NCBI RefSeq assembly: GCF_024137965.1
Contig: NZ_CP099975.1
Span: 2,108,001 to 2,172,000 of the forward strand
Direction of reading: 5' to 3'
DNA from: Halomonas sp. Y3
Lineage (GTDB): Bacteria > Pseudomonadota > Gammaproteobacteria > Pseudomonadales > Halomonadaceae
Length of the DNA: 64,000 nt
Shown piece by piece: positions 56,646 to 64,000 of this stretch. How positions within the stretch are numbered: the first letter of the stretch is position 1; each line of letters begins with the position of its first letter. Below the pieces are notes generated by a model. The model worked only from the letters and a program-made list of their open reading frames with translations. It had not been told where the DNA came from and searched no databases. A program made the translations under genes and the position numbers.

Positions 56646-59084
56646 TCAGCCGCGCCGCTTGGTGCGCGCGGTGGCCTCGGCGGTGGTAGGGTCTTCCGGC
56701 CAGGGGTGCTTGGGGTAGCGGCCGCGCATCTCCTTGCGCACCTCCGCGTAGCCATTGGCCCAGAAGCTCGCCAGGTCGGCGGTGACCTGCAGCGGGCGGC
56801 GCGCCGGCGAGAGCAGGTGCAGCAGCACCGCCTCGCGGCCGTCGGCGACGCGCGGCGAGGCCTGCCAGCCGAAGCACTCCTGCAGCTTCACCGCCAGCAC
56901 CGGCGGCTTGCCCTCGAGGCAGGGCGCATAGTCCACCCGGTGGCTGGCGCCGCTGGGCACCGCCAGGCGCAGCGGCGCCAGCGAATCGAGCCGCGAGCGC
57001 AAAGGCCAGTCGAGGGTATCGAGCAGCAGGCGCGCCAGGAGCAGGCGCTCCACGGCGTCGAGGCGAGTGATGCCCTCCAGATGGGGCTCCAGCCAGGTCT
57101 CCAGGGTCTCCAGCAGCGCCGCCTCCGAGACATCGGGCCACTCATCGCCCAGCGTGCGGCGCAGCAGCGCCAACCGGCCGCGAAGCTGGGTCAGGGCGTC
57201 GTCCCGTGGCAGCCCCCGGCGGCGCAGCGCCTCGAGCAGCGCCGACCTCACCGCCTCGGCCGGCGGCTTGGCCAGGGGCTTTCGCGCCAGCACCACCGCC
57301 CCCAGGCCGCGCACCTGCTCGCCGAGCAAACGGCCTTCGGCGTCGGACCACTCGAGGCTCGCCCGCCACTGGCCGCACTCGGGGTAGAGCGCCTCCAGCC
57401 GCTCGCGGCCCAGCGCCACGGCGCGAAAAATCCGCGCCCCGCTCGCCTCGCCGTCGAGCTCCACCGCCACCAGCAGCTCGGCATGGGCCAGGGGGTGGGT
57501 CTCGGGCAGGGTCGCCAGCCCCCCGCTAGACAGGCGAAAGCGGCCCGGGGCATCCAGGCGCTGGGCGATGCGCTCCGGATAGGCCAGCGCCAGCAGCTCC
57601 CCCAGCGGCGAGAGGCTCGTGACCTCCAGCGATGCCCCAGCAATGCGCGCCAACCGTTCGGCGTCCCGCTGCCACTGGCGGTGCTCCCGGGGCGCCTTGA
57701 GCCGCGACTGCAGGGCCCGCTCCAAATCCCGCTCGTCGTCCAGGCCGCGCCCTTCGAGCAGCGCCACCAGGACGCAGGCGAGCGGCAGCGCATCGAGCGT
57801 TCGGGCGCGCTCCAGCATGGCCGCCAGGCGCGGGTGGGTGGGCCAGCGCCCCGCTCGCCGTCCCAGCTCGGTAAGGTGATGCTCGGTATCCAGCAGCTCC
57901 AGGCGCCGAAGCAGCTCGCGCCCGGCACAGAGCGCCCCAGCGGGGGGCGGGGTGACCCAGGCGAGGCGACCCGGGTCGGTGACGCCCCAGCGCGCCAGTT
58001 CGAAGGCCAGCGGGGCGAGATCGGCCTGGCGCATCTCCGGCTCGCCATGGGGGATAAGCGGCTGCTCCTCGGCCCACAGCCGCAGGCAGAGGCCGGGACC
58101 CTGGCGGCCGGCGCGGCCCCGGCGCTGGTCGGCGCTGGCGCGGTTGACGCGACGCGTCGCCAGCCGGGTCAGGCCGCTTCGCGGCTGGAAGACCGGCACC
58201 CGCTCCAGGCCTGCGTCCACCACCAGGCGCACGCCGTCCACGGTGACGCTGGACTCGGCGATGGCGGTGGCGAGCACGACGCGGCGGCGCCCTTCGGGGT
58301 CGGGGCGCAGGGCGCGGCGCTGGTCTTCCAGGGGTAGGCGGCCGTGGAGCTCCATGACGGCAAGCTCGGGCGACCGGTGCGAGAGCTCCCGGGCCAGGCG
58401 GCGGATCTCCGCCACCCCGGGTAGGATCACCAGGGCATCGCCCGCCTGCTGCCCCATGGCGTCGAGCAGCGCCCGGGCCTGCTGGGGGGCGGCCTCCTCC
58501 CGGGCAGTGAGGGCGCGGTAGCGGGTCTCGACCGGAAAGGTGCGCCCCGGGCAGTCGATCACCGGGGTGCCCTCGCCCAGCACGCCGAGCAGGGCCTCGA
58601 CGTCCAGGGTCGCCGACATCACCAGCAGACGCAGGTCGTCGCGCACCGACTGGGCGTCCAGGGCCAGCGCCAGGCCGAGATCCGCCTCCAGGCTGCGCTC
58701 GTGAAACTCGTCGAAGAGGATGCCGGCCACCCCCTCCAGCAGCGGGTCCTCCTGGAGCATGCGGGTGAGCACCCCCTGGGTGACCACCTCGAGGCGGGTG
58801 TGCGGGCCAGCACGGCTCTCGCCGCGCATCCGGTAGCCGACGGTTTCCCCCACGCGCTCACCCAAGGTATCTGCCATAAAGCCGGCGGCAAGCCGTGCCG
58901 CCACCCGCCGCGGCTCCAGCAGCAGCAGCCGACCCTCGGCGGCCCAGGGGGCCTCGAGCAGCGCCAGGGGCACCCGGGTGGTCTTGCCGGCGCCGGGCTC
59001 GGCCACCAGCAGCGCGCGCGAGTGTGCCGCCAGGGCGGCCTGGATGGCGTCGAGCCGCGCCTCGATGGGCAGGCCGGCTGTCAT
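56646..59084 (-). CDS. hrpB: ATP-dependent RNA helicase HrpB
   Basis: 812 residues, normal HrpB length. DEAH-box motifs in order: GAGKTT (Walker A), LEPRRVAARLAA, DEFHERS (motif II), VMSATLD (III), ATAIAESSVT (V) and DQRRGRAGR (VI). The HA2 region and an HrpB-specific C-terminal domain follow. The ATG at 59084 is preceded by AGGTGA; an ATG at 59105 adds seven residues. Divergent from the gapdh gene. Confidence 0.94.
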   Translation of the reverse strand: MTAGLPIEARLDAIQAALAAHSRALLVAEPGAGKTTRVPLALLEAPWAAEGRLLLLEPRRVAARLAAGFMADTLGERVGETVGYRMRGESRAGPHTRLEVVTQGVLTRMLQEDPLLEGVAGILFDEFHERSLEADLGLALALDAQSVRDDLRLLVMSATLDVEALLGVLGEGTPVIDCPGRTFPVETRYRALTAREEAAPQQARALLDAMGQQAGDALVILPGVAEIRRLARELSHRSPELAVMELHGRLPLEDQRRALRPDPEGRRRVVLATAIAESSVTVDGVRLVVDAGLERVPVFQPRSGLTRLATRRVNRASADQRRGRAGRQGPGLCLRLWAEEQPLIPHGEPEMRQADLAPLAFELARWGVTDPGRLAWVTPPPAGALCAGRELLRRLELLDTEHHLTELGRRAGRWPTHPRLAAMLERARTLDALPLACVLVALLEGRGLDDERDLERALQSRLKAPREHRQWQRDAERLARIAGASLEVTSLSPLGELLALAYPERIAQRLDAPGRFRLSSGGLATLPETHPLAHAELLVAVELDGEASGARIFRAVALGRERLEALYPECGQWRASLEWSDAEGRLLGEQVRGLGAVVLARKPLAKPPAEAVRSALLEALRRRGLPRDDALTQLRGRLALLRRTLGDEWPDVSEAALLETLETWLEPHLEGITRLDAVERLLLARLLLDTLDWPLRSRLDSLAPLRLAVPSGASHRVDYAPCLEGKPPVLAVKLQECFGWQASPRVADGREAVLLHLLSPARRPLQVTADLASFWANGYAEVRKEMRGRYPKHPWPEDPTTAEATARTKRRG

Positions 59085-59102
59085 CGAACTGTCACCTGAC
59101 TT

Positions 59103-59124
59103 CATATACGATTCGCCATATATG
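59103..59124. promoter_or_regulatory. AT-rich palindrome before gapdh-arsJ, candidate ArsR operator
   Basis: CATATA, a 10-nt spacer with near-symmetric acgattcgcc, then TATATG. It stands out as AT-rich in a GC-rich region and lies 39 nt before the gapdh ATG. Its layout resembles ArsR/SmtB-family operators; no arsR gene lies in the window. Confidence 0.4.
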
Positions 59125-59163
59125 CTCGTTCTCCACTTCCCCTGATACCCAAGGAGCCTTCCC

Positions 59164-60180
59164 ATGGCGATACGCATCGGCATCAATGGCTTCGGCCGCA
59201 TCGGCCGCCTGGCGCTGCGCGCCGGCTGGACGAACCCGGACCTCGCGTTCGTGCAGATCAACGACCCGGGCGGCGACGCCGCCACCTTCGCCCACCTGCT
59301 GCAGTTCGACTCAGTGCACGGCCAGTGGACCGGCGGCGGCGATGATATCACGGCGGACGACTCCTCCCTGACCGTGGCCGGCCGGCGCATCGCGTTCAGT
59401 GCCAACCGCGAGATCGAGGCCACCGACTGGTCCCGCTGCGACCTGGTGATCGAGGCCTCCGGCAAGATGAAGACCACCGACAGGCTCCAGGCCTACCTGG
59501 ACCAGGGGGTCAAGCGCGTAGTGGTGAGCGCCCCGGTGAAGGACGAAGGTGCGCTCAACCTGGTAGTGGGGGTCAACGACCACCTCTTCGACCCGGCCCG
59601 GCACCGCATCGTCACGGCGGCCAGCTGCACCACCAACTGCCTGGCGCCGGTGGTCAAGGTGATCCACGAGAACCTCGGCATCCGCCACGGCTCCATGACC
59701 ACCATCCACGACATTACCAATACGCAGACGATTCTAGATGCCCCCCACAAGGACCTCAGACGCGCCCGGGCCTGCGGCATGAGCCTGATACCGACGACCA
59801 CCGGCTCGGCGAAGGCGATCACCGCCATCTTCCCGGAGCTCGAAGGCAAGCTCAACGGCCACGCCGTGCGCGTGCCGCTTGCCAACGCCTCGCTCACCGA
59901 TATGGTCTTCGAGGTCGCCCGCGAGACCACCGAGGAGGAGGTCAACGCCCTGCTGAAGGAGGCCGCCGAGGGCGAGCTCGCCGGCATCCTCGGCTACGAG
60001 GAACGCCCGCTGGTCTCCATCGACTATCGCACCGACCCGCGCAGCGCCATCGTCGATGCCCTCTCCACCATGGTGGTGGCCGGCACCCAGGTGAAGCTCT
60101 ACGCCTGGTACGACAACGAGTATGGCTACGCCTGCCGCACCGCGGAACTGGCCGCCAAGGTGGGGATGGCGGACGCATGA
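59164..60180 (+). CDS. ArsJ-associated glyceraldehyde-3-phosphate dehydrogenase
   Basis: 338 residues. Rossmann start [20 protein letters not shown], catalytic [10 protein letters not shown] (Cys), and the sugar-binding TTTGSAKAI and [11 protein letters not shown]. The partner gene arsJ overlaps its stop, marking it as the arsenic-operon isoform. This isoform makes 1-arseno-3-phosphoglycerate from arsenate, which ArsJ exports. It is distinct from the glycolytic copy, which is expected elsewhere. Confidence 0.92.
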   Translation: MAIRIGINGFGRIGRLALRAGWTNPDLAFVQINDPGGDAATFAHLLQFDSVHGQWTGGGDDITADDSSLTVAGRRIAFSANREIEATDWSRCDLVIEASGKMKTTDRLQAYLDQGVKRVVVSAPVKDEGALNLVVGVNDHLFDPARHRIVTAASCTTNCLAPVVKVIHENLGIRHGSMTTIHDITNTQTILDAPHKDLRRARACGMSLIPTTTGSAKAITAIFPELEGKLNGHAVRVPLANASLTDMVFEVARETTEEEVNALLKEAAEGELAGILGYEERPLVSIDYRTDPRSAIVDALSTMVVAGTQVKLYAWYDNEYGYACRTAELAAKVGMADA

Positions 60181-61394
60181 TCGCCCGCGTCGCCGCCCTG
60201 CCCCGGGAGATCCGCCAGTACCTGCTGGTCACCGGCAACTACTGGGCCTTCACCCTCACCGACGGCGCCCTGCGCATGCTGGTGGTGCTCTACTTCTACG
60301 GGCTCGGCTACTCGGCCCTGGAAGTGGCGCTGCTGTTCCTCTTCTACGAGTTCTTCGGGGTGGTGACCAACCTGGTGGGGGGCTGGCTGGGGGCGCGACT
60401 GGGACTCAACCGCACCATGAACCTGGGGCTCGGCCTGCAGGTGGTGGCGCTTGCCATGCTGCTGGTGCCGGTGGCCTGGCTCTCGGTGCCCTGGGTGATG
60501 GCCGCCCAGGCGCTCTCGGGCATCGCCAAGGACCTCAACAAGATGAGCGCCAAGAGCGCCATCAAGACCCTGGTGCCCCAGGGGACGGAGGGCCATGAGG
60601 CGCTCTACCGCTGGGTGGCGCTGCTCACCGGCTCCAAGAACGCGCTCAAGGGCGTGGGCTTCTTCCTGGGGGGCCTGCTGCTGACCCTGATCGGCTTCCA
60701 GGGGGCGATACTCGCCATGGCGGTGATGCTCACCGGGGTGCTGGCGCTGTCGCTCATGCGCCTCGACGGCGACCTGGGCCGGGCCAAGGCCAAGCCGAAG
60801 TTTCGCGAGATGCTCTCCAAGAGCCGCGCCATCAATATCCTCTCGGCGGCGCGGATGTGCCTCTTCGGCGCCCGGGACGTCTGGTTCGTGGTCGCCCTGC
60901 CGGTCTTTCTGGCCACCCAGTTCGGCTGGGACAGCTGGCGGGTGGGGGGCTTCCTGGCCCTCTGGGTGATCGGCTACGGGGCGGTGCAGGCGGTCGCCCC
61001 CAGGATCACCGGGCGCACGGCGGGCCGCGGCGCCGCCATCGCCTGGGCCGCGGCGCTTACCGCCCTGCCGGCGCTGATCGCCCTGGGTCTTGAAGGACAG
61101 CTACTGGCGGCGCAGCCGCAGATGGTGCTGCTCGGGGGGCTGATGCTGTTCGGCGCGGTCTTCGCGGTGAACTCCAGCCTGCACAGCTTCCTGATCGTGC
61201 GCATGGCGCGCTCGGACGGGGTCTCGCTGGACGTGGGCTTCTACTACATGGCCAACGCCATGGGGCGGCTGATCGGCACCCTGCTCTCCGGCTGGCTCTA
61301 CCTCGCCGGCGGCCTCACCGCCACGCTGTGGGTGTCGAGTGCGATGCTCGCGGCAACGGTGGCGATCAGCCTGGCGCTGCCGAAGGAGGAATGA
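60177..61394 (+). CDS. arsJ: Organoarsenical efflux MFS transporter ArsJ
   Basis: 405 residues and about twelve membrane helices with an ArsJ-like start ([28 protein letters not shown]) and the conserved [21 protein letters not shown] segment. It exports 1-arseno-3-phosphoglycerate, which then breaks down to arsenate outside. Overlaps the gapdh stop by 4 nt, so the pair forms a two-gene arsenate-resistance unit. Confidence 0.93.
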   Translation: MIARVAALPREIRQYLLVTGNYWAFTLTDGALRMLVVLYFYGLGYSALEVALLFLFYEFFGVVTNLVGGWLGARLGLNRTMNLGLGLQVVALAMLLVPVAWLSVPWVMAAQALSGIAKDLNKMSAKSAIKTLVPQGTEGHEALYRWVALLTGSKNALKGVGFFLGGLLLTLIGFQGAILAMAVMLTGVLALSLMRLDGDLGRAKAKPKFREMLSKSRAINILSAARMCLFGARDVWFVVALPVFLATQFGWDSWRVGGFLALWVIGYGAVQAVAPRITGRTAGRGAAIAWAAALTALPALIALGLEGQLLAAQPQMVLLGGLMLFGAVFAVNSSLHSFLIVRMARSDGVSLDVGFYYMANAMGRLIGTLLSGWLYLAGGLTATLWVSSAMLAATVAISLALPKEE

Positions 61395-61405
61395 GCCCAG
61401 ACAAA

Positions 61406-61436
61406 ACGCCTTGCGTCATATAACGCCTTGCGTTAT
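61406..61436. promoter_or_regulatory. higBA operator: two palindromes
   Basis: ACGCCTTGCGT at 61406-61416 and the longer ATAACGCCTTGCGTTAT (7-bp arms, CTT centre) at 61420-61436, ending 30 nt before the toxin ATG. Paired sites of this type are the usual targets of HigA or the HigBA complex for autorepression. Confidence 0.75.
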
Positions 61437-61466
61437 TTTTCATCAAAAGCTTTGTATGCACCGACC

Positions 61467-61748
61467 ATGATCGCTTCCTTCAAGGACAAGCAGACTGCCC
61501 TGGTTGCTCAGGGCCGGGTCGCGAAACGCCTCCCGCATGACATGCAGCGCAATGCATTGAAGAAGCTGCGCCAGCTCGGTGCCGCTGCCACGCTTGACGA
61601 CCTTCGCATTCCACCCGGCAATCGCCTCGAGGCACTGCAGGGGGACCGAGCCGGCCAGCACAGTATCCGGATCAATGCCCAATGGCGAATCTGCTTTCGT
61701 TTCGAAGACGGCAACGCCTGGGATGTGGAGATCGTCGACTATCACTGA
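61467..61748 (+). CDS. higB: HigB-family toxin (RelE superfamily)
   Basis: 93 residues. The HigB pattern is visible: ALKKLRQLGAAATLDDLRIPPGNRLEALQGDRAGQHSIRINAQWRICF, with the catalytic-region Arg residues and the ending VEIVDYH. It is a ribosome-dependent mRNA nuclease. The ATG at 61467 is used; an earlier in-frame ATG lies near the operator. The toxin gene precedes the antitoxin by 18 nt, the reversed order typical of higBA. Confidence 0.92.
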   Translation: MIASFKDKQTALVAQGRVAKRLPHDMQRNALKKLRQLGAAATLDDLRIPPGNRLEALQGDRAGQHSIRINAQWRICFRFEDGNAWDVEIVDYH

Positions 61749-61766
61749 ATCACTGAGGAGGCCGCC

Positions 61767-62063
61767 ATGACGCAACCCAACGAGCGCCTGCCCAACGTGC
61801 ATCCTGGTGAGATCCTGCTGGAGGACTTCATCGAGCCACTGGGTCTGACCAAGAACGGGCTAGCCAGCGCCATCGGCGTACCGGCCACGCGAATCGGCGA
61901 AATCACACGCGGCAAGCGCGCCATCACGGCCGATACCGACCTGCGCCTCTCCCGCTTTTTCGGCACCAGCGAGGGCTACTGGCTGCGGCTGCAGAACGCC
62001 TACGACCTGGAGGAAGCCCGCCGCAAGGGCGACTTCCGCGGTATCAAGCCTCGCGCGGCGTGA
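61767..62063 (+). CDS. higA: HigA-family antitoxin
   Basis: 98 residues, an XRE-type helix-turn-helix protein of the HigA/VapI group: NVHPGEILLEDFIEPLGLTKNGLASAIGVPATRIGEITRGKRAITADTDLRLSRFF. It neutralises HigB and represses the promoter. Its last 20 nt overlap the end of the convergent tetR-type gene. Confidence 0.93.
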   Translation: MTQPNERLPNVHPGEILLEDFIEPLGLTKNGLASAIGVPATRIGEITRGKRAITADTDLRLSRFFGTSEGYWLRLQNAYDLEEARRKGDFRGIKPRAA

Positions 62064-62718
62064 CCCCGCACCCCTTGAGGATTACCCGGGTGAGGAAGGC
62101 GGTGATCTGTTCGACATCGGCGTCGCTGAGCTCCCCCTTGCCGGTGATGCCGAGCACCTGAGCCTCGAAGTCGGCATAGTGCTGGGTGGCGGACCAGATC
62201 AGGAAAATCAGCCAGACCGGCTCCACCGGATCCATCAGGCCGCGCTCGGCCCACTGGCGGAAGATCCTCGCCCGCTCCTCCACCCAGCCGCGCAGCTCGC
62301 CGCTCAGGTACTCCTGCAGGAAGGGGGCGCCGGCGAGGATCTCGGCGGCGAAGAGCCGCGAGCCCTCCGGATGGCGCCGGGAGAGCGCCATCTTGCTGCG
62401 GATGAACGCCTCCAGCACCTCGGCGGGGTCATCGTCCACCGAGATATCGTCCAGGAGCGCATTCCAGCGCGCCATCATCCGCTCCAGCAGGCGCACATAG
62501 AGCCCGCGCTTGCTGCCCACGTAGTAGAGCACGTTGGACTTGGGCAGCCCCGCCGCCTCGGCAATGGCCTGAACGCTGGCGCCGCGGTAGCCGTGAGCGG
62601 CGAAGATCTTCTCTGCCGCGGCGAGGATCTCACGCTCGTTGCGCTCGCGGGTCGCGCCGCCGGCTTCCCCCCTCTCTCGCGCACGGCGTATCGCCGCCGG
62701 ACTCGCGACTTCTGTCAT
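62044..62718 (-). CDS. TetR-family regulator, RutR-like
   Basis: 224 residues. N-terminal TetR DNA-binding domain (REILAAAEKIFAAHGYRGASVQAIAEAAGLPKSNVLYYVGSK) and a ligand domain resembling the RutR-type C-terminal domain (PVEPVWLIFLIWSATQHYADFEAQV). It is divergent from xdhA, and the spacer holds a near-consensus RutR palindrome. RutR senses uracil/thymine and purine-related signals, so control of xanthine catabolism is likely. Confidence 0.85.
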   Translation of the reverse strand: MTEVASPAAIRRARERGEAGGATRERNEREILAAAEKIFAAHGYRGASVQAIAEAAGLPKSNVLYYVGSKRGLYVRLLERMMARWNALLDDISVDDDPAEVLEAFIRSKMALSRRHPEGSRLFAAEILAGAPFLQEYLSGELRGWVEERARIFRQWAERGLMDPVEPVWLIFLIWSATQHYADFEAQVLGITGKGELSDADVEQITAFLTRVILKGCGVTPREA

Positions 62719-62892
62719 CTACCGGTTCCCTGTGCCAGTGGTCTCAGCCGAGAGTGCCGCACTGCGGCGGTGCATGCAACGGCGGCAGGGCTTTCCCAGG
62801 GCTATCGCAGTAACCGGTGCCGCGTCAGCGAAAGGCGCCTTGCGCCTCCCACGCTTGCAAAGTCGGCCAGCGTTGGCCATGCTGAAAACAAC

Positions 62893-62908
62893 CTGACCAG
62901 ATGGTCAA
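62893..62908. promoter_or_regulatory. RutR-type operator between the TetR-type gene and xdhA
   Basis: CTGACCAGATGGTCAA matches the RutR consensus TTGACCANNTGGTCAA in all but the first base. It lies 58 nt before the xdhA ATG. Confidence 0.75.
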
Positions 62909-62965
62909 CAAGCTCGCTACCCTGACGGGACGCGACACTCGGCGATCAATAATAGAGACAACGCC

Positions 62966-64000
62966 ATGATCGACTTCCTGCTCAACGGGCAGCCCCGCCG
63001 GTGCGAGGCCACGCCCGACACCAGCGTGCTCGAGCTGCTGCGCGAGACCCTGGGCCAGACCGGCACCAAGGAGGGCTGCGCCTCCGGCGACTGCGGCGCC
63101 TGCACCGTGGCCATCGGCGAGGCCGGCCCCGACGGCCGGGTTCGCTATCACAGCGCTAACGCCTGCATCACCCCCGCCCACCAGCTCCAGGGCCGCTCGC
63201 TGGTCACCGTGGAGGGGCTCGCCCAGGGCGAGGCGCTGCATCCCGCCCAGGCGGCCATGGTGGCCTGCCACGCCAGCCAGTGCGGCTTCTGCACCCCGGG
63301 CATCGTGATGTCGCTCTTCACCCTGCACGAGGAGCAGCAGCAGAGGCCCGCTCCGCTGACCCCCGAGCGACTCGAAGCGGCGCTGGGCGGCAACCTCTGC
63401 CGCTGCACCGGCTATCGCCCGATCCGCGACGCGGCACTCTCCATGGGGGAGCCCCCCTGGCCGCGCCCCGGGTGGCTGGATCGTGCCGTGGATGCCAGCG
63501 CACAGCACCAGGAGCCAGGAGCCGATAGCGCCTTTGTGCAGCCCGCGACCCTGGCCGAGCTGGTCGAGGAGCGACGCCGCCACCCCGAGGCGCCCATCGT
63601 CGCCGGCGGCACCGACCTCTGGCTGGAGGTGACCCAGCGCCTGCGCCGGTTCGAGCGTCTGGTGGACGTGACCCGGGTGGCCGAGCTCACCACCATCGAG
63701 GAGGCCACCCTGGACGACGGCCGCGAAGGCTGGTGGATCGGCGGTGCCGTGACCTACGCGCGCCTCGAACCGCTGCTCGAGGCGCACTACCCCGCCTTCG
63801 CCCACCTGCTGCACCGCCTGGGCTCCGCTCAGGTGCGCAACCGCGGCACCCTGGGCGGCAATATCGCCAACGCCTCCCCCATCGGCGACACCCCGCCGGT
63901 GCTGCTGGCACTAGGCGGGCGGCTCTGGCTGGCCGGGCCCGGCGATGCTGCTGAAGAGGCAGAGCGGGAGCTGCCACTCGGCGACGTCTTCCTCGACTAC
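62966..64000 (+). CDS. xdhA: Xanthine dehydrogenase small subunit, 3' end outside the window
   Basis: 345 codons are visible with no stop. An N-terminal plant-type 2Fe-2S domain has KEGCASGDCGACTV (Cys 38, 43, 46) and Cys 67. A second 2Fe-2S domain has SQCGFCTPGIVMS and NLCRCTGYRPI. From about residue 190 an FAD-binding domain begins (FVQPATLAELVE, VAGGTDLWLEVTQ, RNRGTLGGNIANASPIGD). This is the XdhA layout; xdhB and xdhC are expected beyond the window. It oxidises hypoxanthine and xanthine to urate. Confidence 0.93.
   Translation, partial: MIDFLLNGQPRRCEATPDTSVLELLRETLGQTGTKEGCASGDCGACTVAIGEAGPDGRVRYHSANACITPAHQLQGRSLVTVEGLAQGEALHPAQAAMVACHASQCGFCTPGIVMSLFTLHEEQQQRPAPLTPERLEAALGGNLCRCTGYRPIRDAALSMGEPPWPRPGWLDRAVDASAQHQEPGADSAFVQPATLAELVEERRRHPEAPIVAGGTDLWLEVTQRLRRFERLVDVTRVAELTTIEEATLDDGREGWWIGGAVTYARLEPLLEAHYPAFAHLLHRLGSAQVRNRGTLGGNIANASPIGDTPPVLLALGGRLWLAGPGDAAEEAERELPLGDVFLDY

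Overview
The window is a high-GC chromosomal segment from a gammaproteobacterium. The gene orders thrS-infC-rpmI-rplT-pheS-pheT-ihfA and coxB-coxA-ctaG-coxC-SURF1-ctaA-ctaB resemble Pseudomonas. The BCCT osmolyte carrier, TRAP transporter, multisubunit cation antiporter and small DUF families (DUF2788, DUF2489, DUF2909, DUF2970, DUF6482) fit a halophilic Halomonas-type bacterium best. The genus is an inference; no rRNA gene is present.

Layout. 1-1.4 kb: small membrane proteins and a MioC-like flavodoxin. 1.4-8.5 kb, minus strand: the translation operon, with infC starting at an AUC codon. 8.7-12 kb: OmpA-type lipoprotein, DUF2489 protein and a DASS-family carrier. 12-20.2 kb: a caa3-type cytochrome c oxidase operon with haem A synthesis and copper assembly genes. 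20.4-23.6 kb: small helical protein, lrgAB and a BCCT transporter. 23.8 kb: tRNA-Pro(GGG). 24.1-25.9 kb: an IS256-family element inserted, with an 8-bp target duplication, into a DUF2628 gene. 26-31 kb: L,D-transpeptidase, rmuC, a solitary TnpB element and a superoxide dismutase gene.

31.2-38.1 kb: a four-gene SMC/KITE/kleisin/TOPRIM operon of the Wadjet (JetABCD)/MksBEFG type, with the ATPase gene first rather than third. It is preceded by an unlisted 37-codon ORF under a palindrome. This is the strongest candidate for an unusual system. 38-45.5 kb: M48 protease, nfo, then an acetyltransferase fused in frame to a TRAP binding protein that has lost its signal peptide, then dctQ, dctM and an FAD-linked hydroxyacid dehydrogenase. 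45.5-48.5 kb: lipoprotein, DUF938 methyltransferase, rluF, ychJ-like and DUF6482 genes.

48.6-56.6 kb: a P-type ATPase translationally overlapping an Mrp-like cluster (E-F-G-B/DUF4040-C-D) whose last gene encodes two antiporter modules in one 974-residue chain. 56.6-64 kb: hrpB, the arsenate-resistance pair gapdh-arsJ, a higBA toxin-antitoxin module with a clear operator, and a RutR-like regulator divergent from xdhA, with a near-consensus RutR palindrome between them. xdhA runs off the window.
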